From contig JAHBVL010000002.1 in assembly GCA_019637585.1 (NCBI GenBank), forward strand, positions 310,001 through 374,000: a DNA stretch of 64,000 nt, given 5' to 3'. The notes beneath the pieces were generated by a model. It saw only the letters and a program-made list of their open reading frames with translations, had not been told where the DNA came from and searched no databases. Below, piece by piece: positions 9,622 to 16,815 of this stretch. The translations under genes and the position numbers were made by a program. Position 1 is the first letter of the stretch; each line of letters starts with the position of its first letter. The DNA comes from Thermomicrobiales bacterium (GTDB lineage: Bacteria; Chloroflexota; Chloroflexia; Thermomicrobiales; UBA6265).

Positions 9622-10841
9622 GATTCCTCCTCGTACACAACCACTATCAGCAGCGAGGCGGAGAGGAAGCCGTATTCGAAGCAGAGCAATCTCTTCTCGA
9701 ACGTCAGACTCTCTCTGTCCAGAGCATGGCATTCGACAACGACGACATTGGTTCGACGCTGCCAGCGGCTATCAGCACTGTATGGTCACGTTCATCCCGA
9801 TCGGCAATCGTCGATTCAGTAAATCAATTCGCACCAGACATCGTCCACGTCCACAACTTCTTCCCCACTGCCTCCCCCTCGATCTACTCCGCCGCCCGCT
9901 CCCAGGGCGCGGCCGTCGTCCAGACCCTCCACAACTACCGCCTTCTCTGCCCCAATGCCCTCTTCTTTCGCAACGGTCACGTCTGCGAGGACTGCCTCGG
10001 CAAGTTCGTCCCCTGGCCGGGCGTGGCGCACGCCTGCTACCGCGATTCCCGCGCCGCCTCCGGGGTCACCGCAGCCATGCTCACCGTTCATCGCGCCCGG
10101 CGGACCTGGTTGAAGGAGGTCGATGTCTTCATCGCCCTCACCGAATTCTCCCGCCAGAAGTTCATCGAAGGCGGCCTCCCCGCCGATCGCATCATGGTGA
10201 AACCGAACTTCATCGACCGTCCCGACCCGCCCATTCGGCGCGACGAGGACTACTTTCTCTTCGTTGGCCGGCTAGTCGACTACAAGGGCGCCTCGCTCCT
10301 TCCCGCCGCTTGGCAGCTCCTCGACAACCCACCCCCGCTCCGCATCGCTGGCGACGGCCCCGCTCGCGAAGCAGTGACGGAGTCCGTGGTCCGGAGTCCG
10401 GAGTCTGTCTTCTCGTCTTCTCATCTTCCCGTCTCCCCGTCTCCCCGTCTTCCCGTCTCGTTCCTCGGCTCCATTCCCGCCGAACAAGTGCAGCAACAGA
10501 TGTCCGGCGCTCTCGCCCTCGTCGTCCCATCACTTCTCTACGAGAACTTCCCCATGACCATCGTCGAGGCCTTCGCCACCGGTCTCCCTGTCATCGCCTC
10601 CCGCCTTGGCGCCATGGCCGAAATCGTCGACGATGGCCGCACAGGGCTCCTTTTCGAACCCGGCAATGCCGCCGATCTCGCGGCCAAGGTCCGGTGGGCC
10701 ACCGACCACCCCGCCGAAATGCGCCAGATGGGCGCTAATGCCCGTGCCGAATACGAAGCCAAATACACCGCCGAGATCAACTACCGCCAATTGATGGCGA
10801 TCTATGAGATGGCGATCGAGCGTAGGCGGAGAGGCGAATAG
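9618..10841 (+). CDS. Family 4 glycosyltransferase with in-frame repeat insertion
   Basis: A 407-residue GT-B enzyme starting at GTG 9618, overlapping the previous TGA. It shows HNHYQQRGGEEAVF at the N-terminus, VHVHNFFP, LHNYRLLCPNALFF, a cysteine pair (HVCEDCLGKF) typical of this subfamily, and a donor site with YFLFVGRLVDYKGAS, IAGDGPA and EAFATGLPVIASRLGAMAE. Two oddities stand out. The first ~70 codons are clearly lower in GC than the rest, with a shift near base 9840. In addition, ~25 extra residues rich in S and P interrupt the loop between IAGDGPAREA and FLGSIPAEQVQ; they are encoded by simple repeats at about 10375-10465. Both leave the frame intact. Confidence 0.87.
   Translation: MRFLLVHNHYQQRGGEEAVFEAEQSLLERQTLSVQSMAFDNDDIGSTLPAAISTVWSRSSRSAIVDSVNQFAPDIVHVHNFFPTASPSIYSAARSQGAAVVQTLHNYRLLCPNALFFRNGHVCEDCLGKFVPWPGVAHACYRDSRAASGVTAAMLTVHRARRTWLKEVDVFIALTEFSRQKFIEGGLPADRIMVKPNFIDRPDPPIRRDEDYFLFVGRLVDYKGASLLPAAWQLLDNPPPLRIAGDGPAREAVTESVVRSPESVFSSSHLPVSPSPRLPVSFLGSIPAEQVQQQMSGALALVVPSLLYENFPMTIVEAFATGLPVIASRLGAMAEIVDDGRTGLLFEPGNAADLAAKVRWATDHPAEMRQMGANARAEYEAKYTAEINYRQLMAIYEMAIERRRRGE
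10375..10465. repeat. Simple repeat insertion inside a glycosyltransferase gene
   Basis: Short reiterated units (read on the plus strand: copies of GGAGTCC followed by TCTTC and GTCTCCCC) lie within the coding sequence. They add a low-complexity S/P/V-rich loop to the GT4 product without breaking the frame. Related units (three GGACTAC copies) occur about 430 bases downstream. Confidence 0.7.
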
Positions 10842-10885
10842 CCGGAAAGGCGGAAAGGAGCAGTGGCGCCCGAGAGGCACTGTAG

Positions 10886-10915
10886 AACGGACTACGGACT
10901 ACGGACTACGAGCCC
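10886..10915. repeat. Intergenic GGACTAC tandem repeat
   Basis: Three near-perfect 7-base GGACTAC units lie in the 104-base gap between the GT4 gene and the nucleotidyltransferase-like gene. The gap holds no gene; a TACACT -10-like hexamer follows at 10934. Confidence 0.65.
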
Positions 10916-10933
10916 ACCCAACTCCCCGTCCCG

Positions 10934-10945
10934 TACACTCCCTCC
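10934..10945 (+). promoter_or_regulatory. Possible leaderless promoter -10 element
   Basis: TACACT at 10934-10939 ends six bases before the ATG at 10946. Transcription would then begin at or next to the start codon, giving a leaderless mRNA. No convincing -35 hexamer is seen. Several other genes in the window have TATACT/TACACT upstream, but at larger distances. Confidence 0.35.
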
Positions 10946-11977
10946 ATGTCCGGCCCATCGCCCATTGACCATTGCGTCTTGCCCGCCGCGCTCGACCGTC
11001 TCCTCGCCGCCGCTCCGCCCACGGCCAACCTGGCCACCGGCGGCATCGGCCCACTTGTCGCCTGGCGGCTGAAGGAAACGGGGAGAGCCGTGCCCGACTA
11101 CCTGGAGCGTCGCCCGGAAGGGGGCGCGTACGCAGCAGTCACCGCTCCGTGGCTCCTGCAACGCATTCGCGACGTTGTGGACGGTCCGATTCTGGTGCTC
11201 AAAGGCCCCGAGGTCGCCGCGTCCTATCCCTATCCGGCCCTCCGCCCCTATGGCGATCTCGATCTCCTGGTGGAAAACGTTGCCGCCGCCGAAGGAGCGC
11301 TGGTCGACGCCGGTTTCACCCTCTCCGGATCCGAGGAAAGCATCATCCCCGGCTATATCCACGATCGCCCCCTCCGCTACGAGCACCTTCCTTTGGCCAT
11401 TGAACTGCATCGCAGTCCGGGATGGCTCTCCTGGATGACACCACCCAGCAATGCCGAACTCTTCGCTATGGCCGTGCCGTCCGCCACCGGAGTCGACGGC
11501 ATCACGACGATGCCCGTCGCGGCACATGCGCTCTTCCTCGCCGTCCACTCCTGGCGGCATGGTCCCTATCACTCGCTGCTGCACCTCGTCGACATCGACC
11601 TGACGCGACGCAACGCTACCGAATCGGACATCGCCGCCCTCGCTGCTGAATGGGGAATGTCCAACCTCTGGAGTCGCACCACAGCCACCATCGACTGGCT
11701 TCTCTACGACGCTCCACCCCCTGGCCGCATCGATCGGTACTGGAGCCGCCACCTCACCGAATGGCGATCGCGGACAGCTCGCGAGTATTACCTGGCAACT
11801 CGCACAAAGGGGATCGCCGCCGAGCGCGTCCCTGCCAAAGCGCGCGCTATCGGTTCAGATATCTGGGACTCATTCGCCCTCCGCCCCGGCGAGTCGCCGA
11901 TCTCCGTCGCTCGCTACACCTGGCGCAAACTCACCGCCGGAAACGCGCCGGCGTCCACATCTGCCCGGAGACGGTAG
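10946..11977 (+). CDS. NTP_transf_5-type nucleotidyltransferase-family protein
   Basis: A 343-residue protein resembling the 'uncharacterised nucleotidyltransferase' family found in capsule and exopolysaccharide loci. The conserved block is visible: ILVLKGPEVA, then YPYPALRPYGDLDLLV with the GDLDLL acidic pair, AGF, HLPLAIELH as the third acidic strand, and a histidine-bearing helix (AVHSWRHGPYHSLLHLVDID). Family members are often near asparagine-synthetase-like, kinase or GT genes, and their substrate is unknown. It follows the GT4 gene on the same strand and precedes a strand switch. The family call rests on motif memory. Confidence 0.7.
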   Translation: MSGPSPIDHCVLPAALDRLLAAAPPTANLATGGIGPLVAWRLKETGRAVPDYLERRPEGGAYAAVTAPWLLQRIRDVVDGPILVLKGPEVAASYPYPALRPYGDLDLLVENVAAAEGALVDAGFTLSGSEESIIPGYIHDRPLRYEHLPLAIELHRSPGWLSWMTPPSNAELFAMAVPSATGVDGITTMPVAAHALFLAVHSWRHGPYHSLLHLVDIDLTRRNATESDIAALAAEWGMSNLWSRTTATIDWLLYDAPPPGRIDRYWSRHLTEWRSRTAREYYLATRTKGIAAERVPAKARAIGSDIWDSFALRPGESPISVARYTWRKLTAGNAPASTSARRR

Positions 11978-12070
11978 AGGGTCGTAGCGCTTGGTTGATA
12001 AGTGCATAGTGGATAGTGGATGGTCGGAGGCATGATTGATGGGCCCCTCTCGATCATCACGAGTGACCTA

Positions 12071-12853
12071 TCACCCCCTTCCTCTCCGAAACCGCACCCC
12101 CGCCTCATCCTCCCCAACCAACTCCCACCCCTGCTCCCCCATCGACCGAACCAGTCTCTCCCGCTCCCCCGCATTGATCCCCTCTGCCGGCGCGACATAC
12201 TCCTCAAAGGACTCATCCTCCCCTCTCCCGCGGTCGGGAGAGGGGTCGGGGGTGAGGGACGTCCCGCGGTCGGGAGAGGGGTCGGGGGTGCGGGACGTCC
12301 CGCGGTCGGGAGAGGGGTCGGGGGTGAGGGATTCCCTGGGGCTGGGCGTGAGGGACTCACCGCCCGCTGCCCGCTGCCCGCTGCCCGCTCCGATTACCGC
12401 CCTCGCCAGCGCCACCACCGGCCGCTCCAGTCCCACAAACTCCTCGCCGCCGGGTGCCCGCACCACGGCCTCGGCGGGGGTCATCGGGCCTGCCCCGGTG
12501 GGCAAGTGGACATCGCATCCCCAGCCTCGCTCCGCGCAGGCCGCCACCAGCGACCCCAGGTCGTAGCCATCGGACAGCACCAGCGGCCGGACGCCCGCCT
12601 GCGCCAGACTCCGCCCCATCTCGGAGTCGAGCCGGATGATCGGACGTTCCTCGACGTCGCTGAGCGGTTCCGGTCGCAACGCTGCCTGCAAGCGGCTACG
12701 CAGCTCGCCCACCACCCACGGCTCCACCCGGTTCCCTTCCCAATCCACCGCCGGAGCCTTTGCCTCGGCCAGCGCGTGCAGCAACAACCAGATTTCGTTG
12801 CGCGTCAGCACGACGCCGATATCGTCACTCCCCCAACGCATCGCTCGCTCCAT
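12071..12853 (-). CDS. Hypothetical protein carrying 12-residue tandem repeats
   Basis: A 260-residue protein that I do not recognise. The N-terminal ~160 residues look like ordinary globular sequence (DDIGVVLTRNEIWLLLHALA, then PLVLSDGYDLGSLVAACAERG). A central stretch consists of three DPSPDRGTS-type repeats. The C-terminus ends in GERERLVRSMGEQGWELV, faintly like the GWELV motif of DUF4177-type proteins. The repeats come from a 36-base DNA unit and are probably an insertion. The start overlaps the end of the glycosyltransferase gene upstream on the same strand by 29 bases (ATG 12853) or 17 bases (ATG 12841), suggesting co-translation. It could be a partly degraded gene. Confidence 0.5.
   Translation of the reverse strand: MERAMRWGSDDIGVVLTRNEIWLLLHALAEAKAPAVDWEGNRVEPWVVGELRSRLQAALRPEPLSDVEERPIIRLDSEMGRSLAQAGVRPLVLSDGYDLGSLVAACAERGWGCDVHLPTGAGPMTPAEAVVRAPGGEEFVGLERPVVALARAVIGAGSGQRAAGGESLTPSPRESLTPDPSPDRGTSRTPDPSPDRGTSLTPDPSPDRGRGEDESFEEYVAPAEGINAGERERLVRSMGEQGWELVGEDEAGVRFRRGRG
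12227..12334. repeat. 36-bp tandem repeat, three copies, inside a coding sequence
   Basis: The unit starts CCCGCGGTCGGGAGAGG and repeats with an exact period of 36 bases at 12227, 12263 and 12299, differing at one position in the middle copy. A shortened fourth copy follows to ~12356. Because 36 is a multiple of three, the host frame stays open and encodes 12-residue repeats. A run of GCCCGCT heptamers follows at about 12361-12390. Confidence 0.85.
12361..12392. repeat. GCCCGCT heptamer microsatellite
   Basis: About four consecutive 7-base units lie next to the 36-bp tandem array and inside the same minus-strand gene, where they encode part of the GAGSGQRAAGG segment. Confidence 0.7.
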
Positions 12854-14018
12854 TCATCGCTCGTCGCCGCGCCGCAATCCCGGCTTCGATCTCTTCCAGC
12901 ATCTCGGCTCGAAAGCGCTCGGGGCCAAAACGGGCCGCATTCGCCCGCGCGGCCGCCGGATCCCAGGCGACCGTTTCGAAGTGCCGAACTGCTTCGGACA
13001 GCGATTCCACCGTTTGCGCTTCGAAAAGCAAACCGGTCACGCCGGGCAAAACAGATTCCAGCGCTCCGCCTCCCCGGAACGCGATCACCGGTCTGCCGGC
13101 TGCCTGGGCTTCCACCGCGGTCATGCCAAAATCCTCCATCCCGGGCAACAACAACGCCCGGCACTCGCGCATCACCTGCGCGATGCCGTCGTCGTCCACA
13201 TCCCCGAGGAATTCCACCGTCGGACCGGCAATCCGGCGCAGATCGGCTTCGTTTCGCCCCGTTCCCGCCACTTTCAAGCGGAATCCGTATCGCCTCGCCG
13301 CTTTCACCGCCAGATCGATCCGCTTATGCGGCACCAACCGGGAGACGACCGCGAACCACTCCGCCGGTTCGCCCGCTCCACCGGCAAACCGATCGACGTC
13401 GATCGGCGGATAGACCACGGTCACCCTGCGGCCGTAGACCCGCGCGATCCGTGCCGCAACATTCCGGGAATTCGCCACATACCGGTCGACTCTCGCCGCG
13501 GCTCTCCGGTCCGATCGCCGCAACCCGGCAAACGCCAGATCCGCTGCGTGCCGCACGCCAAATGGCAGCCCAGCTGGTCCGAGATAGGTCGCATCGCCAT
13601 AGAGAAATCTGGCCGGCGAATGGCAATAGCAAACCAGCGCCGTCGCATCGGACACACCGGCATGATGTGCCCAGGCGCTCGAGTCCGCGATCACCACATC
13701 GAACCCGGCCAGATCGTCGCGCAGATCGCGAAATACCTTCGGATAAAGCGGGATCAAGCCGCGGTGGATCTTCTTGCTGGCTGGAATGCCGGATAGACGC
13801 GTTTCCCGCACGTCCCATTGCGCGGACTCGGCCGGGAGCGCTTCCCGATCCGCGACAGAGCTGAAAACCGGCGCCGTTGGAACGAGGTCGTGCAAGGCCA
13901 GGAGTACCCGTTCCGCCCCGCCATACTGAGTCAGATAGTCGTGTACCAGGGCTACTTTGAGCTGATCCAGCGGCCGGCTCGTTTTAATGGCCCGCCCCTG
14001 CTCCTGATCCAGATCCAC
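12825..14018 (-). CDS. Family 4 glycosyltransferase
   Basis: A 397-residue GT-B glycosyltransferase. N-terminal acceptor half: KVALVHDYLTQYGGAERVL with the YGGAER glycine loop, FDVVIADSSAWAHH, and CYCHSPARFLYGD. Donor half: WFAVVSRLVPHKRIDLAV, VAGTGRNEADLRR, LLLPGMEDFGMTAVEAQAAGRPVIAF and the E-x7-E element. GTG 14018 has AAGGGA six bases upstream. It is transcribed divergently from the Wzz/BY-kinase gene, with 114 bases between, and overlaps the unidentified gene downstream. It probably contributes a sugar to the same polysaccharide. Confidence 0.9.
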   Translation of the reverse strand: MDLDQEQGRAIKTSRPLDQLKVALVHDYLTQYGGAERVLLALHDLVPTAPVFSSVADREALPAESAQWDVRETRLSGIPASKKIHRGLIPLYPKVFRDLRDDLAGFDVVIADSSAWAHHAGVSDATALVCYCHSPARFLYGDATYLGPAGLPFGVRHAADLAFAGLRRSDRRAAARVDRYVANSRNVAARIARVYGRRVTVVYPPIDVDRFAGGAGEPAEWFAVVSRLVPHKRIDLAVKAARRYGFRLKVAGTGRNEADLRRIAGPTVEFLGDVDDDGIAQVMRECRALLLPGMEDFGMTAVEAQAAGRPVIAFRGGGALESVLPGVTGLLFEAQTVESLSEAVRHFETVAWDPAAARANAARFGPERFRAEMLEEIEAGIAARRRAMNGASDALGE

Positions 14019-14132
14019 GTCATTCCCTTCACCAGCATCACGTCATCTGGCTTAGCGGAGCAAAATGTTATATCGTTCCATCTGCAATCTGCTGCAAGTG
14101 CCGCGACACGCCAAGAGACTCAGGAAACCAGC

Positions 14133-15815
14133 TTGGATCTCAGTTTTCGCAATCTCATTCTTCTCGGTCGCCAGTGGTGGTGGTTGCTGATTCTCGCCCC
14201 GCTGGTGGCCGGTTCCGTCGCGTTTTTCCAGGTTTCCCGGCAGCAGGAACTCTACTCCGCATCGGCTACAGTCGAGATCAATCCTCCCACGCTTGGAACG
14301 ACCTCCTACTCATACTACGATCCCACCATCGTCTCCACCTACCGGGAGCTGATCACCACATCGGCCGTCCTCGGTCCCCTCATCGAGCGGCTCGATCTCT
14401 CGATCTCGGAAGGCCAGCTCCGCTCCCAGATCTCGACCGAACCGATCGACAACACGCGACTCATGAGGATCTCCGTTTCCGACACCGACCCGGCGACGGC
14501 CGCATTCCTGGCCAACGAGATCGCCATCGATTTCGCCGCATTCGCCCAGGAGCGGACGGAGGAACTAACGAGCCCGCTGCGCACCGCCATCGATCAGCAG
14601 ATCGAGAAAACCAGCGCCGACATCGCCACCACGCAACAACTGATCAACGATCTGCTCGAGAGTCCGGATGCGGCATCGGTCGAAACAACGGCGAGAATCG
14701 AAACACTGCGCCAGAACGTCCAGGACCTACAGGGCACCTACCGTGAGCTCGTCGTTTCCGCGAACCGGATGGATCTGGAAGCGGCCAGTGCCCAGACGGG
14801 CGTAGTGGTCGTCCAGCAAGCCACGCCACCCGGCGCTCCATACGCGCCAGATGTGCGCCTCTATACCATGCTCGCTGCATTCGCCGGTCTGTGTCTCGCC
14901 ATCGGCGCCATTGCGGTCTATGAGTATCTGGACAACACCACCAAGATCACGACGCCATACAACGAGCTCATCGGCGCACCGCTTCTGGCGACGATTCCAG
15001 TCATCCCCGGTCTTGGCGACGCCGAGCACAACCAGCTCTTCCTCCTCGACCAACCGACGAGCTCGCAATCAGAAGCAGTGCGGTTGCTGAGGACGAATGT
15101 CGAATTCGCCGCCGCAGGTCAGGAAATCGCCACCCTTGCCGTCACCAGCTCCGGACCCGGAGACGGCAAGAGCACCGTTGCCGCCAATCTGGGAGCCGCT
15201 CTCGCGCAAGCGGGTTTCTCGGTGGCGCTGATCGATGGCGATCTTCGCCGCCCGACCTTGCATCGCGTGTTTGCCATTCGGAATGAGCGTGGTCTGTCGA
15301 ACCTGTTGACCCGTCCCGATCTGAAGTGGGAAGACGTCGCCCGGTCGGTCAACGATCTGCCTCTCCACGTCATCACCTCCGGTCCGGTACCCCCCAATCC
15401 TTCCGATCTCCTTCGGAGCGACCGGCTCAAAACGTTGATGAGCCAGATCAGCACGCAGGTCGATATCGTTGTTGTCGATACCCCACCCGCGCTGGCCGCC
15501 AGCGACGCCTTGTTGATCGCGGATGCAACGGATGCCGTGCTGCTGGTCTGCCGGGCCGGCGCCACCCGCATCGACAAACTGGAGCAAGCCGTCGCGGCGT
15601 TGCCCGATTCGGCTCGGGTCATCGGGGTTCTGCTGAACCGGCACGAACGCCAACCTGGAGACGATTACTACTACTATTACTACTCGAGCGATTCCGATGA
15701 CGGTCCCGGCAATAGCGGCAGCGGTGGCACCTGGCTCGACCGGGTCAAGAGCCTCTTTGCCAAAACCGATCCACCGCCACGGGTCGTTTCGGAGAGCGAT
15801 GCCCGCTCTACCTGA
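14133..15815 (+). CDS. Wzz domain protein fused to bacterial tyrosine kinase (Wzc/CapAB-like)
   Basis: A 561-residue co-polymerase/tyrosine autokinase. It has an N-terminal membrane segment (WWWLLILAPLVAGSVAFF), a periplasmic Wzz domain with coiled-coil character, a second membrane segment near residue 250 (MLAAFAGLCLAIGAIAVYEY), and a BY-kinase domain. The kinase shows Walker A GPGDGKST at 341-348, Walker A' LIDGDLRRP and Walker B DIVVVDTPPA near 444. A tyrosine cluster of six consecutive residues lies at 512-517, the expected autophosphorylation site. It controls chain length by cycling between phosphorylated and free states. TTG 14133, with AGGAA upstream, is the only reasonable start; the upstream frame runs antisense through the GT gene. 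Its end overlaps glpX by 8 bases. Confidence 0.92.
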   Translation: MDLSFRNLILLGRQWWWLLILAPLVAGSVAFFQVSRQQELYSASATVEINPPTLGTTSYSYYDPTIVSTYRELITTSAVLGPLIERLDLSISEGQLRSQISTEPIDNTRLMRISVSDTDPATAAFLANEIAIDFAAFAQERTEELTSPLRTAIDQQIEKTSADIATTQQLINDLLESPDAASVETTARIETLRQNVQDLQGTYRELVVSANRMDLEAASAQTGVVVVQQATPPGAPYAPDVRLYTMLAAFAGLCLAIGAIAVYEYLDNTTKITTPYNELIGAPLLATIPVIPGLGDAEHNQLFLLDQPTSSQSEAVRLLRTNVEFAAAGQEIATLAVTSSGPGDGKSTVAANLGAALAQAGFSVALIDGDLRRPTLHRVFAIRNERGLSNLLTRPDLKWEDVARSVNDLPLHVITSGPVPPNPSDLLRSDRLKTLMSQISTQVDIVVVDTPPALAASDALLIADATDAVLLVCRAGATRIDKLEQAVAALPDSARVIGVLLNRHERQPGDDYYYYYYSSDSDDGPGNSGSGGTWLDRVKSLFAKTDPPPRVVSESDARST

Positions 15816-16815
15816 CGGTGTCGCCCGAGCCGTCGTACCGAATCGCCGAGATCGCGTTCAACTTGGTCAGACTATGCCTGGCATCGATCCGCCGGACGGT
15901 CCCTGAACGCGACCGCATCACAACCGTCTGCGTGGTCGCGCCCTCTTTCGAGAAGTGAACACCCTGCAGGAGCTCTCCATCGGTAATCCCGGTGGCGGAG
16001 AAGAAGACGTTGTTGCCGCTCACCAGATCCTTCCCCGTGAAGATTCTGCTGGTGTCGATCGACTTCTCCCGGACAGCCTTGGCCTCGGTCTCGTTGCGCA
16101 CCCAGAGCCGTGTCTGGATCTCACCACCGAGGCAGGAGAGTGCCGCAGCGGCAATGACCGCCTCCGGCGCGCCGCCGATCCCCATCAGGACGTCGATACC
16201 GGTGCCCGGCATGGTGGCCATCATCGCGCCAGCCACGTCTCCGTCAGGAATGAACTTGATGCGGGCTCCGGCGGCCCGGATTTCTCGGACGAGCTCCTCG
16301 TGCCGGGGCCGGTCGAGCGCCACGACTGTCAGATCCTGAACCTTCATCTCCTTGGCAGCGGCAATCCGGGTCAGATTCTCGGTGGGAGACGCCGACAGGT
16401 CGATCGATCCGGCAGCTTCGGAGCCAACGGCGATTTTCTCCATGTAGGCGATATCCTCGCAGGAGAACATCGTGCCGCGATCTGCCAGCGCCACGACAGA
16501 GATCGCGTTCGGCATCCCCATGGCCACCAGGCGGGTGCCTTCCACCGGGTCGACCGCGATATCGACCTTCGGATCTGTTCCGATCCCGACACGCTCGCCG
16601 ATGTAGAGCATGGGAGCTTCATCTTTCGCTCCCTCGCCGATGACGACGATGCCATCCATCCCCACCGATCCAAGCACCAGCCGCATGGCATCGACCGCCG
16701 CCTGGTCCGCTGCCTCTTTGTCTCCGCGGCCCATCCACCGGGCGGAAGTCAGCGCGGCGGCCTCGGTGACTCGTGCCAGCTCGAGGGCAAGATTGCGGTC
16801 GATCGTTTCGCTCAT
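15808..16815 (-). CDS. glpX: Class II fructose-1,6-bisphosphatase
   Basis: A 335-residue GlpX enzyme, the usual length; it hydrolyses fructose-1,6-bisphosphate to fructose-6-phosphate in gluconeogenesis. Family motifs: RWMGRGDKEAADQAAVDAM, IGEGAKDEAPML, the metal-binding DIAVDPVEGT, a lysine-rich binding segment and GIGGAPEAV. The ATG at 16815 has GGGAG seven bases upstream and overlaps the dinG stop as ATGA, so the two genes are translationally coupled. A longer open frame to 16944 lies inside dinG and is not used. Confidence 0.96.
   Translation of the reverse strand: MSETIDRNLALELARVTEAAALTSARWMGRGDKEAADQAAVDAMRLVLGSVGMDGIVVIGEGAKDEAPMLYIGERVGIGTDPKVDIAVDPVEGTRLVAMGMPNAISVVALADRGTMFSCEDIAYMEKIAVGSEAAGSIDLSASPTENLTRIAAAKEMKVQDLTVVALDRPRHEELVREIRAAGARIKFIPDGDVAGAMMATMPGTGIDVLMGIGGAPEAVIAAAALSCLGGEIQTRLWVRNETEAKAVREKSIDTSRIFTGKDLVSGNNVFFSATGITDGELLQGVHFSKEGATTQTVVMRSRSGTVRRIDARHSLTKLNAISAIRYDGSGDTVR

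Noticed and set aside
9782-10738. 318-residue plus-strand open frame
   Set aside because: It overlaps the GT4 gene in another frame and encodes Arg/Pro/His-rich noise.
12227-12392. CRISPR array
   Set aside because: The repeats are directly abutting, with no unique spacers, and lie inside an open frame.
12020-13864. 614-residue plus-strand open frame
   Set aside because: It lies antisense to the repeat-bearing gene and a clear GT4 gene. Its product is Arg/Pro-rich with no domain, a by-product of GC-rich codon use.
13818-14132. Longer N-terminus for the Wzz/BY-kinase gene
   Set aside because: The extension runs antisense through the divergent GT4 gene; the first usable start before the membrane segment is TTG 14133.
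1-15815. Mobile element carrying the polysaccharide locus
   Set aside because: No transposase, integrase, terminal repeats or tRNA target was found; only base composition suggests transfer.
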